NCBI RefSeq assembly: GCF_013093415.1 | Contig: NZ_JABFBC010000002.1 | Location: 496,001 to 560,000 of the forward strand | DNA: 64,000 bases | Direction: 5' to 3' | Source of the DNA: Halovulum dunhuangense | Lineage (GTDB): Bacteria; Pseudomonadota; Alphaproteobacteria; Rhodobacterales; Rhodobacteraceae | Shown here: in pieces, positions 25,236-33,371 of the stretch | How the letters are laid out: the number at the start of each line of letters is the position of its first letter | Position numbering within the stretch: position 1 is the first letter of the stretch | Notes under the pieces: generated by a model | Database searches by the model: none | Told to the model about the DNA's origin: nothing | What the model saw: the letters and a program-made list of their open reading frames with translations, nothing else | Program-made: the position numbers and the translations under genes

Positions 25236-25726
25236 GCACCAGGACCAACACCCCGGATCTTCTGGAGATCGAGCTTGCGATACCCCGGTTCATCCTTGCT
25301 CTCGTCATGCTGCCTGTCATCCCGATCACGCTGATCGGCCTTCTCAACCTTTTCTCGGGCGAGTTCGTGACCGCGCTGGTGCTTCTGGCGGGTTTCAACG
25401 GCGCCTTCTTTCTTGGTTACACGGCGATTTCCGAGCGCACGAACCTGTCCCTCGATCGAACGGCGGGGGTGGTCCGGATCGGCCGCGAGTCGCGATTTGG
25501 TTCGCGGTTGGACGAATATCCGCTCGACGCGCTCGACAGTGCAGAGCTCGACCGCAGCCACAGTTCGGACAAGGGCCAATCCACGTCAAAGGTCTTTCTC
25601 GTGTTTCGCAACACCCGCCCGGCGACCCGGATTCCGGTGTCGGGCTGGGGGGTGTCCGGATCCGGCCCCGGCATGATCGCGGATGAAATCAACGACTGGT
25701 TGCGGCAGGTCGCGCCACCATCGTGA
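25232..25726 (+). CDS. Membrane protein with two spans and PH-like tail (paralogue 2)
   Basis: A 164-residue protein built like its upstream neighbour: two hydrophobic segments (ILALVMLPVIPITLIGLLNL and VTALVLLAGFNGAFFLGYTA), then a beta-rich tail with LSLDRTAGVVRIGRESRFGS and YPLDALDSAEL, closing with IADEINDWLRQ. The matching LDR-x-x-x-VVR and final helix with N-x-W-L point to duplication and divergence. Its ATG overlaps the previous stop. Probably the two form a membrane complex with the exported proteins of the cluster (inference). Confidence 0.7.
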   Translation: MSTRTNTPDLLEIELAIPRFILALVMLPVIPITLIGLLNLFSGEFVTALVLLAGFNGAFFLGYTAISERTNLSLDRTAGVVRIGRESRFGSRLDEYPLDALDSAELDRSHSSDKGQSTSKVFLVFRNTRPATRIPVSGWGVSGSGPGMIADEINDWLRQVAPPS

Positions 25727-25760
25727 TCACGCCCGAACCTATCATCGGAACAGGACCATC

Positions 25761-26273
25761 ATGCCAAAGAACATCCTCCTGCCATGCACCTTCCTGATTG
25801 CCAGCAGCCTCGCCGCAACCGGCCACGCAGAGGGTTCGGGGGCGCTGACCCTCAACCTTGCAGATGATGAATATGTCTTGCCCCTATGGTCAGAACAAAG
25901 CGATTGGAGCGGCGGCGAGAGCTGGCCATCCATCAACATCCATGCCCGCGCCCCAAGCGAAGGCGGTGGCGATCCGCTGGTGGTCAGCCTGAGCTTCGAA
26001 GCCTCTCGCTGGGAGCCCGCTGTCCCGGAACTGGACCTGACGCGCTACAAGGACGGCGCGGTGGTGCTCAAGCTATTTGCCCGAGAGGAAGCGGATCATG
26101 GCGCCCTGTCGGTCACCCTCGAGGGCCACGAGGTCGACGGGTCGATGCTCAGCCTTGCCGGCCGCTTCGAGGGGACCATGGGCACCTCGGACAATTTCGG
26201 GCGCGATATCGACCTGTCGGACGCGGTCCCGGTGAAGGGCACCTTCGAGGTCACGCTGGAAAACCTGGACTGA
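25761..26273 (+). CDS. Exported hypothetical protein, 170 residues
   Basis: Signal peptide (LLPCTFLIASSLAATGHAEG) sets the ATG at 25761 rather than an upstream in-frame ATG. The mature part is beta-rich: GALTLNLADDEYVLPLW, DPLVVSLSFEASRWEPA, GALSVTLEGHEVDGSMLSLA, then GRFEGTMGTSD and VKGTFEVTLENLD. The spacing of strands and the closing G-F-E-V-T-L strand recall the other exported proteins of this cluster. Last gene of the plus-strand series. No family recognised. Confidence 0.68.
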   Translation: MPKNILLPCTFLIASSLAATGHAEGSGALTLNLADDEYVLPLWSEQSDWSGGESWPSINIHARAPSEGGGDPLVVSLSFEASRWEPAVPELDLTRYKDGAVVLKLFAREEADHGALSVTLEGHEVDGSMLSLAGRFEGTMGTSDNFGRDIDLSDAVPVKGTFEVTLENLD

Positions 26274-26788
26274 ACGGGGAACCGACAGGATTGAGGACGG
26301 CCATGATGGAAGGCGGCATGACCTGACACCTGCGGTTCATCCAGTGACCCGCGCCTGACGCCGCGCGCGCCCGACATCGTCGACGTCACGCTCGACGGAG
26401 AACAGGGATCGGGTGCGCCGCCGGCGCGAATGGGAAGCCATTTCAAGAAGATCCGGAAATGCAACGCGCATCAAGGAAGGCGCGGATCCGCAGTCTGTAC
26501 CGTTTGGCGCCGAAGCCACTTTTCACTTGCAGGGCTACGGGAATTCCGCGCGGCATCTGCACACACGGCCGCCACCTGTCCATTTTCCATTCCCGATCCC
26601 TTGCCATCCCCGCGCGCAGCAGCGGTCCATGCGTGCCAGACAACGCTTCGTTTCCAGTCAGGTCCTGCGCATTGCATCCGTGTCGACGGGCCCGCTTGCG
26701 GTCGTCGTATCCAGTTCCCCCATGGCGGTCAGGCCAGTCCGCGCGAAAGGCATTAGCCCTCGCCTGGGCGGTCGGCTATGGAGTGCGG
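26274..26788. other. Gene-free stretch before RNA methyltransferase
   Basis: About 515 bases with no convincing gene. Open frames on both strands lack ribosome binding sites and give Arg/Cys/His-rich peptides without family resemblance. Promoter elements for the downstream methyltransferase must lie near its 3' end, but none was recognised. No tRNA, repeat or terminator with a T-run was seen. Confidence 0.4.
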
Positions 26789-27916
26789 ATGAGCACGGAT
26801 CAGACATTCGAGATTTTCCTCGTGGCCACGCCGGGACTTGAGCCGACGTTGCGGGCAGAGGCGGTGGAGGCGGGATTCGCGGACCCGGTCGCGGTGGCCG
26901 GCGGTGTCACGGTGCGGGGGGGCTGGACCGAAGTCTGGCGCGCGAACCTGCGCTTGCGGGGCGCGAGCCGGGTGCTGGTGCGGATCGGCGGCTTTCGCGC
27001 CATGCATCTTGCGCAACTCGACAAGCGGGCGCGCAGGTTTCCGTGGGGCGAGTACCTGCGTCGCGACATTCCGGTGCGGGTAGAGGTCACAAGCCGTGCG
27101 TCGCGCATCTATCACGCAGGCGCCGCCGCGCAGCGGATCGAGACGGCCCTTCGCGAGGAGCTGGGCGTGCCGGTGGTGGCCGAGGCCGCCGAGGCGGGCG
27201 TTCGGCTGAAGGTGCGGATCGAGGATGATTTCTGCACCTTCTCGCTCGACACCTCGGGCGAGCCGCTGCACCGCCGCGGCCACAAGGAAGCGGTCGGCAA
27301 GGCGCCCATGCGCGAGACGCTGGCTGCCCTGTTCCTGCGCGAATGCGGCTACACGGGCGGCGAGCCGGTGATCGATCCGATGTGTGGCTCGGGCACCTTC
27401 GTGATCGAGGCGGCGGAAATCGCGCTGGGGCTGGCGCCGGGCCGGTCGCGCAGCTTCGCCTTCGAGCAGTTCGCGGGCTTCGACGCCGCCGGCTGGGAGG
27501 CGATGCGCAAGACAGCGGCCACGCCGCGGGCCGTGGATCTGCGCTTCCGGGGCTTCGACCGGGATACGGGCGCAGTGCGGATGGCCGCGGGAAACGCCGC
27601 CCGCGCAGGCGTGGAGGATGTCACCGAGTTCGCCCACCAGGCGGTCAGCGACCTCCAACGCCCCGAGGGGCCGCCGGGGCTGGTCATGGTGAACCCGCCC
27701 TATGGCGACCGGATCGGGCAGCGGCACATGCTGCACGCGGTCTATGGCGCGCTGGGCAGGACACTTCTGGAGCGGTTCTCGGGCTGGCGCGTGGGCCTGG
27801 TCACGACCGAGCCGTCGCTTGCGCGATCGACCGGGCTGCCCTTTGGCCAGCCGGGGCCGCATGTGCCGCATGGCGGACTGAAGATCCGGCTTTTCAGGAC
27901 AGGGCCCCTGCCCTGA
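26789..27916 (+). CDS. THUMP-domain class I RNA methyltransferase (RlmL/Trm14-like)
   Basis: A 375-residue RNA guanine-N2 methyltransferase. The N-terminus (EIFLVATPGLEPTLRAEA, then VRGGWTEVWRANLRLRGASR) is the ferredoxin-like plus THUMP module. HRRGHKEAVGKAPMRETLAA precedes motif I DPMCGSGTFVIEAAEIA. The catalytic VNPPYGDRIG motif lies near residue 300. Closest known relatives are the RlmL N-terminal half and archaeal Trm14. The likely target is 23S rRNA, by family. Start ATG at 26789. It is convergent with carD, with a hairpin between them. Confidence 0.88.
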   Translation: MSTDQTFEIFLVATPGLEPTLRAEAVEAGFADPVAVAGGVTVRGGWTEVWRANLRLRGASRVLVRIGGFRAMHLAQLDKRARRFPWGEYLRRDIPVRVEVTSRASRIYHAGAAAQRIETALREELGVPVVAEAAEAGVRLKVRIEDDFCTFSLDTSGEPLHRRGHKEAVGKAPMRETLAALFLRECGYTGGEPVIDPMCGSGTFVIEAAEIALGLAPGRSRSFAFEQFAGFDAAGWEAMRKTAATPRAVDLRFRGFDRDTGAVRMAAGNAARAGVEDVTEFAHQAVSDLQRPEGPPGLVMVNPPYGDRIGQRHMLHAVYGALGRTLLERFSGWRVGLVTTEPSLARSTGLPFGQPGPHVPHGGLKIRLFRTGPLP

Positions 27917-27922
27917 GCGCAT

Positions 27923-27950
27923 GAAAAAGGCCCGCCTCGGGGCGGGCCTT
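27923..27950 (-). terminator. Rho-independent terminator between carD and RNA methyltransferase
   Basis: Perfect 10-bp stem AAGGCCCGCC/GGCGGGCCTT with a TCGG loop at 27927-27950. On the minus strand it is followed by a run of T, placing it 23 bases after the carD stop. It can also act weakly for the convergent plus-strand methyltransferase gene. Confidence 0.8.
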
Positions 27951-27973
27951 GAAGTCTGCGGCAGATGCGCGGA

Positions 27974-28486
27974 TCAGGCGGCGCGCTCGTCCAGCAACTC
28001 GCCAACGCGCTCCTGCGCCTTGAACTCGTCGATACCGCTGACGGCAGCCACCTCGCGGGTCAGCCGCTCGAGCGCGGCTTCGTACAGCTGCCGCTCGGAA
28101 TAGGACTGCTCGCGCTGGTCGTCGTTGCGGTGCAGGTCGCGCACCACCTCGGCAATCGAGATAAGGTCGCCCGAGTTGATCTTCTGCTCGTATTCCTGTG
28201 CCCGGCGCGACCACATCGCGCGCTTGACCCGCGCCCGGCCCTTGAGCGTTTCCATCGCCTTGCCGACGATGTCCGGCGTGGACAGGGACCGCATGCCGAC
28301 CGATGTCGCCTTGTTCGTCGGAACCCGCAGCGTCATCTTGTCCTTTTCGAAGGTGATGACGAACATCTCCATCTTGATCCCGGCAATCTCCTGCTCGTCG
28401 ATCGAGACGATGCGACCGACGCCGTGGGCCGGATAGACCACGAAATCGTTGGGACGGAAGTCGGCATTCTTCTTGCTTTTGGTCAT
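27974..28486 (-). CDS. carD: CarD-family RNA polymerase-binding transcription regulator
   Basis: A 170-residue CarD/CdnL protein that stabilises open promoter complexes by binding the RNA polymerase beta subunit. The N-terminal Tudor-like RNA polymerase interaction domain has NDFVVYPAHGVGRIVSIDEQ and MFVITFEKDKMTLRVP. The helical DNA-binding part has RVKRAMWSRRAQEYEQKINS and GDLISIAEVVRDLHR, with the conserved Trp. The ATG at 28486 is chosen over a GTG two codons upstream. It is followed by a strong terminator and is probably its own transcription unit. Confidence 0.93.
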   Translation of the reverse strand: MTKSKKNADFRPNDFVVYPAHGVGRIVSIDEQEIAGIKMEMFVITFEKDKMTLRVPTNKATSVGMRSLSTPDIVGKAMETLKGRARVKRAMWSRRAQEYEQKINSGDLISIAEVVRDLHRNDDQREQSYSERQLYEAALERLTREVAAVSGIDEFKAQERVGELLDERAA

Positions 28487-28803
28487 GCGCACTCTCGCTT
28501 ACTGACGGCGGAACGGTCGCGGGGCTGCCCGTCACGCGACAAAAACGCCTCGAACCGCGTCAGCGGCCCCGGGCCTGAATGTCACAATGATGGGCCGGCG
28601 CATCCCTCTGTTCTGCTGTGGGATGCCTCCCGTCCGGCCAAGATATGACAATCATATAGCAGATATGGGGGCGATTTTAAAGATTGCACACTGAAATAGG
28701 CACATCTCGCGTGGTGATTCCCGATGGAATCCCGGCGGATTCTTCGCCTCTCCGGCCAAAAGCGGTGCGCGTGGCGGCCTGACCTAGTCCAGGCCGAATC
28801 GGG
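28487..28803. other. Intergenic region upstream of carD
   Basis: About 315 bases between carD and fdxA on the same strand. It includes an AT-rich segment around 28640-28690, likely the carD promoter, though no clear -35/-10 pair was fixed. A CGGCCTG/CAGGCCG inverted repeat with an eight-base spacer lies at about 28775-28796, just after the fdxA stop. It could act as a terminator but lacks a good T-run. Confidence 0.35.
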
Positions 28804-29142
28804 TCAACCGCCCTGACCCGGTTTGTCGGAGAAGTATTTTTCCAGCTTGCCGGTCTCGCCATCATACTTCTCGGCCTCGGGCATGGGGTCGAGCTTCGTC
28901 ACGATCACGGGCCAGGCTTCGGAATACTTGCGGTTGAAATCGACCCATACCTCCATGTCCGGCTCGGTATCGGGCCGGATCGCGTCGGCGGGGCACTCGG
29001 GTTCGCAAACGCCGCAATCGATGCACTCGTCGGGATGAATGACCAGCATGTTCTCGCCCTCGTAGAAGCAGTCCACGGGGCAGACCTCGACACAATCGGT
29101 GTATTTGCAATTGATGCAGTTGTCGGTCACGACATAGGTCAC
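28804..29142 (-). CDS. fdxA: Seven-iron ferredoxin FdxA
   Basis: A 112-residue [3Fe-4S][4Fe-4S] ferredoxin for low-potential electron transfer. Cysteines occur as C9-x2-C12-x4-C17-x3-CP and C40-x2-C43-x2-C46-x3-CP, the pattern of the FdxA class. It has the long C-terminal extension ([16 protein letters not shown]) of this class. The GTG start at 29142 is the family N-terminus [10 protein letters not shown]. It lies downstream of the S4-domain and helicase genes, an order I associate with Rhodobacteraceae. Confidence 0.94.
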   Translation of the reverse strand: MTYVVTDNCINCKYTDCVEVCPVDCFYEGENMLVIHPDECIDCGVCEPECPADAIRPDTEPDMEVWVDFNRKYSEAWPVIVTKLDPMPEAEKYDGETGKLEKYFSDKPGQGG

Positions 29143-29199
29143 GGCGCGGGCATCCTTCTAGCGGTCATGGGCTGTATCTGCCTTCGTGGTCCCGCGAGT

Positions 29200-29577
29200 T
29201 CAAGGGGCAAACCGCTTGAACCCGTCAAGCGCGCGGCGGTCCTTCTTCTCGGGGCGCCCAGAACGGTCGGCACCCGGCGCGGGCGGCTCGGGGTCGGGGG
29301 GCGGCGGGCTGCGATCCTCGTAAAGCGCCTGTGCCTCGCTGGCGGGGCCGCGGCGGGTACCGAACTCGCGCACGATAACGACCCGCACCCGTCCGCCCTG
29401 CGCGAATGTCAGCCCGTCGCCCAGGCGCAGGGTGGTCGCCGGTTTCGAGACCCGCGCACCGTTGACCCGGATCCCGCCGTCGGACACGACCTTTGCGGCA
29501 AGGCTGCGCGTCTTGAAGAAGCGCGCCTGCCAGAGCCACTTGTCCAGCCGGATCCCGGCGGCGGGCGTTTCGCTCAC
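29200..29577 (-). CDS. S4-domain RNA-binding protein (HslR-like)
   Basis: A 125-residue protein. The N-terminal S4 domain has IRLDKWLWQARFFKTRSLAA, KVVSDGGIRVNGARVSKP and TLRLGDGLTF, as in Hsp15/HslR, which binds stalled large ribosomal subunits. The C-terminal ~45 residues are Pro/Arg-rich and presumably disordered. GTG start at 29577 overlaps the helicase stop (GTGA), so the two RNA-related proteins are co-translated. A ribosome-rescue or RNA-binding role is by family. Confidence 0.88.
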   Translation of the reverse strand: MSETPAAGIRLDKWLWQARFFKTRSLAAKVVSDGGIRVNGARVSKPATTLRLGDGLTFAQGGRVRVVIVREFGTRRGPASEAQALYEDRSPPPPDPEPPAPGADRSGRPEKKDRRALDGFKRFAP

Positions 29578-32408
29578 ATCTTGCCCTTGAGTGCGAGAAG
29601 CGCGGCGAAGGGGTTGTCGGGATCCACGGGTTTTTCCGCGCGCGGCGGGCGCGCCTGCGCGGTCTTGGGCGCGGCGTCGCGCGGCGGCTTGGGCCCCTTG
29701 CCCTTGCCCTTTGGCTTGCCCTGCCGCTCGCCCCGGGGCGGCCGGTTGCCCTGACGGCCCTCGGGCTTGCCACCCTCGCCCCCGGCCCCCTGCTGGCGAC
29801 GCGCTCTCTGCCGGGGCGCCCAGGTGAAGGTATAGAAGACCTCGATCTCGGGTTCGGCCGGCGGGGTCGCCTCGGCGGTCTCGGCTTCCGGGGCGGGCGC
29901 GTCGGCTTCCTGGGCGGGAACTTCCGCCCCCTCTGCCGGAGCATCGGCTTCCGCACCCTCGGCGGGTGTCGCCTCGGGTTCGGCGGTTTCCGCCTGCGCG
30001 GGCTCGGTCACCTGAGGTGCAGGCTTGGCTGCGGGCTTCGGGCGCTCGCCGCGGGCGGCGGCGTAACCCATGCCCGCCATCAGGTCGGCAAACTGTTCCA
30101 GCGTGAGCCCTGTGATCGACAGCATATCGGCGGTCGCCTCGAAGCCGCCGCGGCTGTCCTGGCCGCGCAGCATGTCGGCCAGGCGCTCCAGCATGTCGAT
30201 GCGGATGGCGCGCTGCCCGGCCAGCCTGTAGCCGGCGTTGGGATAATAGCCCTCGGGCGCGTCGCTGAGCGCGGGCACCGTCACCAGCCCCGGCGGCGGG
30301 GCCGAGGGGAACTCGTCCAGCCCCTTCGACAACGACCAGAGAACCAGCCGCAGCCGCGTCGCCGCGGGCTTCAGCAGCAACGGCAGGAAAACCGTATACT
30401 GACCGAATCGGACGCCATGCTTGCGCAGCGCGCCGCGCGCATCCTGATCCAGCGCCTTGACGTCATCGGCCACTTCGGCGCGCGGCAGCACGCCCATCGA
30501 TTCCACCAGCCGATAGGCGATGCCGCGGGCAAGCCCGGTCAGCGCCTCGTCGTTCCTGAGCGCCATCAGCGGCTCGAACAGGGCGTTGATACGGCGGTCG
30601 AGCCAGTGCGACAGGCGGCGGCGGACGCGCTCTGCCACCTCGGCGCCGGCCTCGTCATCGACGAAGACGACGATCTCGGGCGACAGCGGATCGGGGCCCG
30701 CCGAAAGCCGCCCCACGGCAGAGTCGCCCCACATCAGCCCGCCCTGTTCGGTCAGATCGAACTCGGTATCGGGGGCGTTGTAGAACTTGTCGGCGCGCAA
30801 GCTGAAGGCCGGGGCCAGCGCCTGAAGTGCTGCGGCACGCAGCGTCTTGGCTTCCTCAGCGCCGGCGCTGGGGTCGAGCCGGAAGCGGAACCCTTCGAGG
30901 CGGCCCACGAACTGGTCCTCTACATGGACCTCGCCCTTGTCATTCACTTGCGCCACAAGGCTCTCCTTCTGCTTCAACCGCCGCATCAGCACGCTTGTGC
31001 GGCGATCGACAAATCTCTGGGTCAACGCGCCGTGAAGCGCATCCGACAGGCGGTCTTCTACCGCACGGGTTTCATTCCGCCAATGGTCTGTATCCTCGAC
31101 CCAGTCCCTGCGCTGCGCGGCGTAGGTCCAGGTCCGGATGAAGGCGAGACGCTTGCTCAGCGTGTCGATGTCGCCGGCGGTCTTGTCGATCCGCTCGATC
31201 TGGCGCGCCAGCCAGTCGGTGGGGATGCGCCCGCCCTCGTGGATGAACTCGTAGATCCGCTGGCACAGGGTGTCATGCTCGGCATGGCTGATCTTGCGGA
31301 AGTCGGGGATCTGGCAGACGTCCCACAGCAGCCGCACATCCGGTCCGCCGCGCACCCGGTCGCGCATCGCGGGCAGGGCCCAGAGCGCCTTGAGCGTGCG
31401 CAGGTCATCCGCCTCGCGGGCGCGCATCAACTCTTCATGTCCCGGCGACTGTTCGAGGCTGGCGATCAGCCGGTCGGGATTGCCGAAATCGAGCCGGGAA
31501 CTGCGCCATTGCAGCAGGCGCAGGGGCGTGAAGCGGTTGTTCTCGATCGCATCGACCACCTCCTCGTCCAGTGGGGATGCCTCGCCGGTCACGCCGAAGG
31601 TGCCATCGGTGGTGTAGCGCCCGGCACGGCCCGCGATCTGCGCCAGTTCGTTCGGGGCGAGTGGCCGGTGCCGCCGCCCGTCGAATTTGGACGTGCCGGC
31701 AAAGGCGACATGGTCGATATCGAGGTTCAGCCCCATGCCGATCGCGTCGGTCGCGACCAGGTGGTCCACATCGCCGTTCTGGTAAAGCTCGACCTGCGCG
31801 TTGCGTGTTCGCGGGCTGAGCGCGCCCATGACCACGGCCGCGCCCCCTTTCTGGCGGCGCAGCAGTTCCGCGATGGCATAGACGTTCTCGACCGAGAAGG
31901 CGACGATGGCCGAGCGTGGCGGCATCCGGCTGATCTTGCGGCTGCCGGTGTAGCTGAGCTTCGAGAAGCGTTCCCGCGTCATGAAGGTGGCGCCGGGAAC
32001 AAGGCTCGCGATGCGCGGGCGGATCGTCTCGGCGCCAAGGAACAGCGTCTCGGACAGGCCGCGCGCATTCAGCAGACGGTCGGTGAAGACATGGCCACGG
32101 TCGGCATCGGCGCAGAGCTGTATCTCGTCTATGGCGACGAACTCGGCCCCGATATCAAGCGGCATCGCCTCGGTCGTGCAGACCCAGTAGGCGGCGCGCG
32201 GCGGGACGATGCGCTCTTCGCCGGTAACGAGGGCGACGACGGACGGGCCGCGCAGCTTGACGATCCGGTCATAAACCTCGCGCGCCAGCAATCGCAGGGG
32301 CAGGCCTATCACGCCATTGCGATGGCCGAGCATCCGCTCGATGGCGTAATGCGTCTTGCCCGTGTTGGTCGGGCCGAGAACGGCCACGACCCGCGCAGTG
32401 TCGGCCAT
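29574..32408 (-). CDS. SUV3-like superfamily II RNA helicase with long disordered tail
   Basis: A 944-residue helicase. Walker A is GPTNTGKTHYAIERM near the N-terminus, box II is IDEIQ, and the C-terminal RecA domain has QIAGRAGRYTTDGTFGVTGE. This combination is the SUV3 (mitochondrial degradosome) signature, widely kept in alphaproteobacteria. Residues ~760-850 are an Ala/Pro/Glu-rich linker and the last ~90 are Arg/Lys/Gly/Pro-rich, a likely disordered RNA-binding tail. A ribosome binding site AGGAAA precedes the ATG. It starts 12 bases after the TPR gene. RNA unwinding for turnover is inferred from the family. Confidence 0.9.
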   Translation of the reverse strand: MADTARVVAVLGPTNTGKTHYAIERMLGHRNGVIGLPLRLLAREVYDRIVKLRGPSVVALVTGEERIVPPRAAYWVCTTEAMPLDIGAEFVAIDEIQLCADADRGHVFTDRLLNARGLSETLFLGAETIRPRIASLVPGATFMTRERFSKLSYTGSRKISRMPPRSAIVAFSVENVYAIAELLRRQKGGAAVVMGALSPRTRNAQVELYQNGDVDHLVATDAIGMGLNLDIDHVAFAGTSKFDGRRHRPLAPNELAQIAGRAGRYTTDGTFGVTGEASPLDEEVVDAIENNRFTPLRLLQWRSSRLDFGNPDRLIASLEQSPGHEELMRAREADDLRTLKALWALPAMRDRVRGGPDVRLLWDVCQIPDFRKISHAEHDTLCQRIYEFIHEGGRIPTDWLARQIERIDKTAGDIDTLSKRLAFIRTWTYAAQRRDWVEDTDHWRNETRAVEDRLSDALHGALTQRFVDRRTSVLMRRLKQKESLVAQVNDKGEVHVEDQFVGRLEGFRFRLDPSAGAEEAKTLRAAALQALAPAFSLRADKFYNAPDTEFDLTEQGGLMWGDSAVGRLSAGPDPLSPEIVVFVDDEAGAEVAERVRRRLSHWLDRRINALFEPLMALRNDEALTGLARGIAYRLVESMGVLPRAEVADDVKALDQDARGALRKHGVRFGQYTVFLPLLLKPAATRLRLVLWSLSKGLDEFPSAPPPGLVTVPALSDAPEGYYPNAGYRLAGQRAIRIDMLERLADMLRGQDSRGGFEATADMLSITGLTLEQFADLMAGMGYAAARGERPKPAAKPAPQVTEPAQAETAEPEATPAEGAEADAPAEGAEVPAQEADAPAPEAETAEATPPAEPEIEVFYTFTWAPRQRARRQQGAGGEGGKPEGRQGNRPPRGERQGKPKGKGKGPKPPRDAAPKTAQARPPRAEKPVDPDNPFAALLALKGKM

Positions 32409-32420
32409 GCGGAAACTTTC

Positions 32421-32996
32421 CTAGAGGCTTGCCTCGCCGAGGCGATATTCGAGGCGGGCGATTGCCTCGGCTATATCCGGCTGGTGGGGGTTCAGATCCT
32501 GTGCCAGCCGCAGGGCCCGCACCGCTAGTGCGTCGTGGCCCATTTCCTCCAGCAGCGTGCCAAGCCCCATCAGCGCGCCGAAATGCTGCGGGTTCAGCGC
32601 GAGCGCGCGTTCGAGGTCACGCATCGCGAGGCCGAATTCCTCCAGCCGGTAGAAGGTGGTGGCCCGGACGTACCAGCCTTCGGCGAAGTCGGGCGCGTGG
32701 TCTGTCAGCGCGGTCAGATGGTCGAGCGCGGTCAGATACTCTTCTTCCTCGATCAGCGTTCGGGCGCGAGAAAGCAGGAAGTCGACCGTCTCCGAGCCGG
32801 AGCGGGACCAGACGCCGATCAACCGGTTCTCGGTCGCCTGCGCGGTGCGCAACTCGGGATCGGACAGCTCGGCCAGAAGGCGCTCTGCCTCGGCCTCCAG
32901 CTCGGCGCGGTCGGACAGGCTTTGCGACAGGCCCGGCCCCGCGGCCAGCAGGACCGCAAGCGAAAGGACGGCAACAGGGTTTTTCATCCGCATCAT
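32421..32996 (-). CDS. Exported tetratricopeptide-repeat protein
   Basis: A 191-residue protein with signal peptide (PVAVLSLAVLLAAGPGLSQS). TPR units follow, for example YLTALDHLTALTDHAPDFAE, GWYVRATTFYRLEEFGLAMR and HFGALMGLGTLLEEMGHDAL. It is likely a periplasmic or lipid-anchored protein-protein contact module. Two adjacent ATGs at 32996 and 32993 have no clear ribosome binding site; an ATG at 32987 is also possible. Upstream of the helicase, with which it probably shares a transcript. Confidence 0.85.
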   Translation of the reverse strand: MMRMKNPVAVLSLAVLLAAGPGLSQSLSDRAELEAEAERLLAELSDPELRTAQATENRLIGVWSRSGSETVDFLLSRARTLIEEEEYLTALDHLTALTDHAPDFAEGWYVRATTFYRLEEFGLAMRDLERALALNPQHFGALMGLGTLLEEMGHDALAVRALRLAQDLNPHQPDIAEAIARLEYRLGEASL

Positions 32997-33074
32997 GCAG
33001 ACTAGATTAGCACGCGTTCCATCAAATGCGAGGGCCCTCGCGGCCCTGTGCGACCGGCACCGGAAAGGATCACG

Positions 33075-33365
33075 ATGAGCGACATTCTGAAAGCCGCCCA
33101 CGAGGCTCTCTCGCGCAAGGTGGGGCCGGGGCAGCTCGACTTTTCGGTCAAGGTGATGATCGAGAACGAGGGCGCGATCCGGCTGGACGCGGACGGCGCC
33201 ACCGTCGATGATTCGGATGCGGATGTGACGCTGATCGCGGACGCCGACACCTTTCGCCAGATCAGCGAGGGCGCGCTCAACCCCACCACCGCCTTCATGT
33301 CCGGGCGCATGCGGATCGAGGGGGACATGGGCCTCGCGATGCGGCTGGGGTCGGTGCTGGGCTAA
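33075..33365 (+). CDS. SCP2 sterol-binding-domain protein
   Basis: A 96-residue single-domain SCP2 protein. The frame reads DILKAAHEALSRKV, DFSVKVMIENEGAIRLDAD, DVTLIADADTFRQISEGAL, NPTTAFMSGRMRIEGDMGLA, the standard SCP2 strand order with the F-M-x-G-x-x-x-I-x-G-D motif. It probably binds a hydrophobic lipid or fatty ligand. ATG at 33075 follows AAGGA with eight-base spacing, and an upstream in-frame ATG is not needed. Divergent from the TPR gene. Confidence 0.9.
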   Translation: MSDILKAAHEALSRKVGPGQLDFSVKVMIENEGAIRLDADGATVDDSDADVTLIADADTFRQISEGALNPTTAFMSGRMRIEGDMGLAMRLGSVLG

Positions 33366-33371
33366 GCCGTA

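Noticed and set aside
26459-26788. Possible N-terminal extension of the RNA methyltransferase
   Set aside because: The extra ~110 residues are Arg/Cys/His-rich without a domain; the family starts at the ATG at 26789.
30417-32528. Long 703-codon plus-strand frame
   Set aside because: Antisense shadow of the SUV3-like helicase, caused by high GC at codon third positions.
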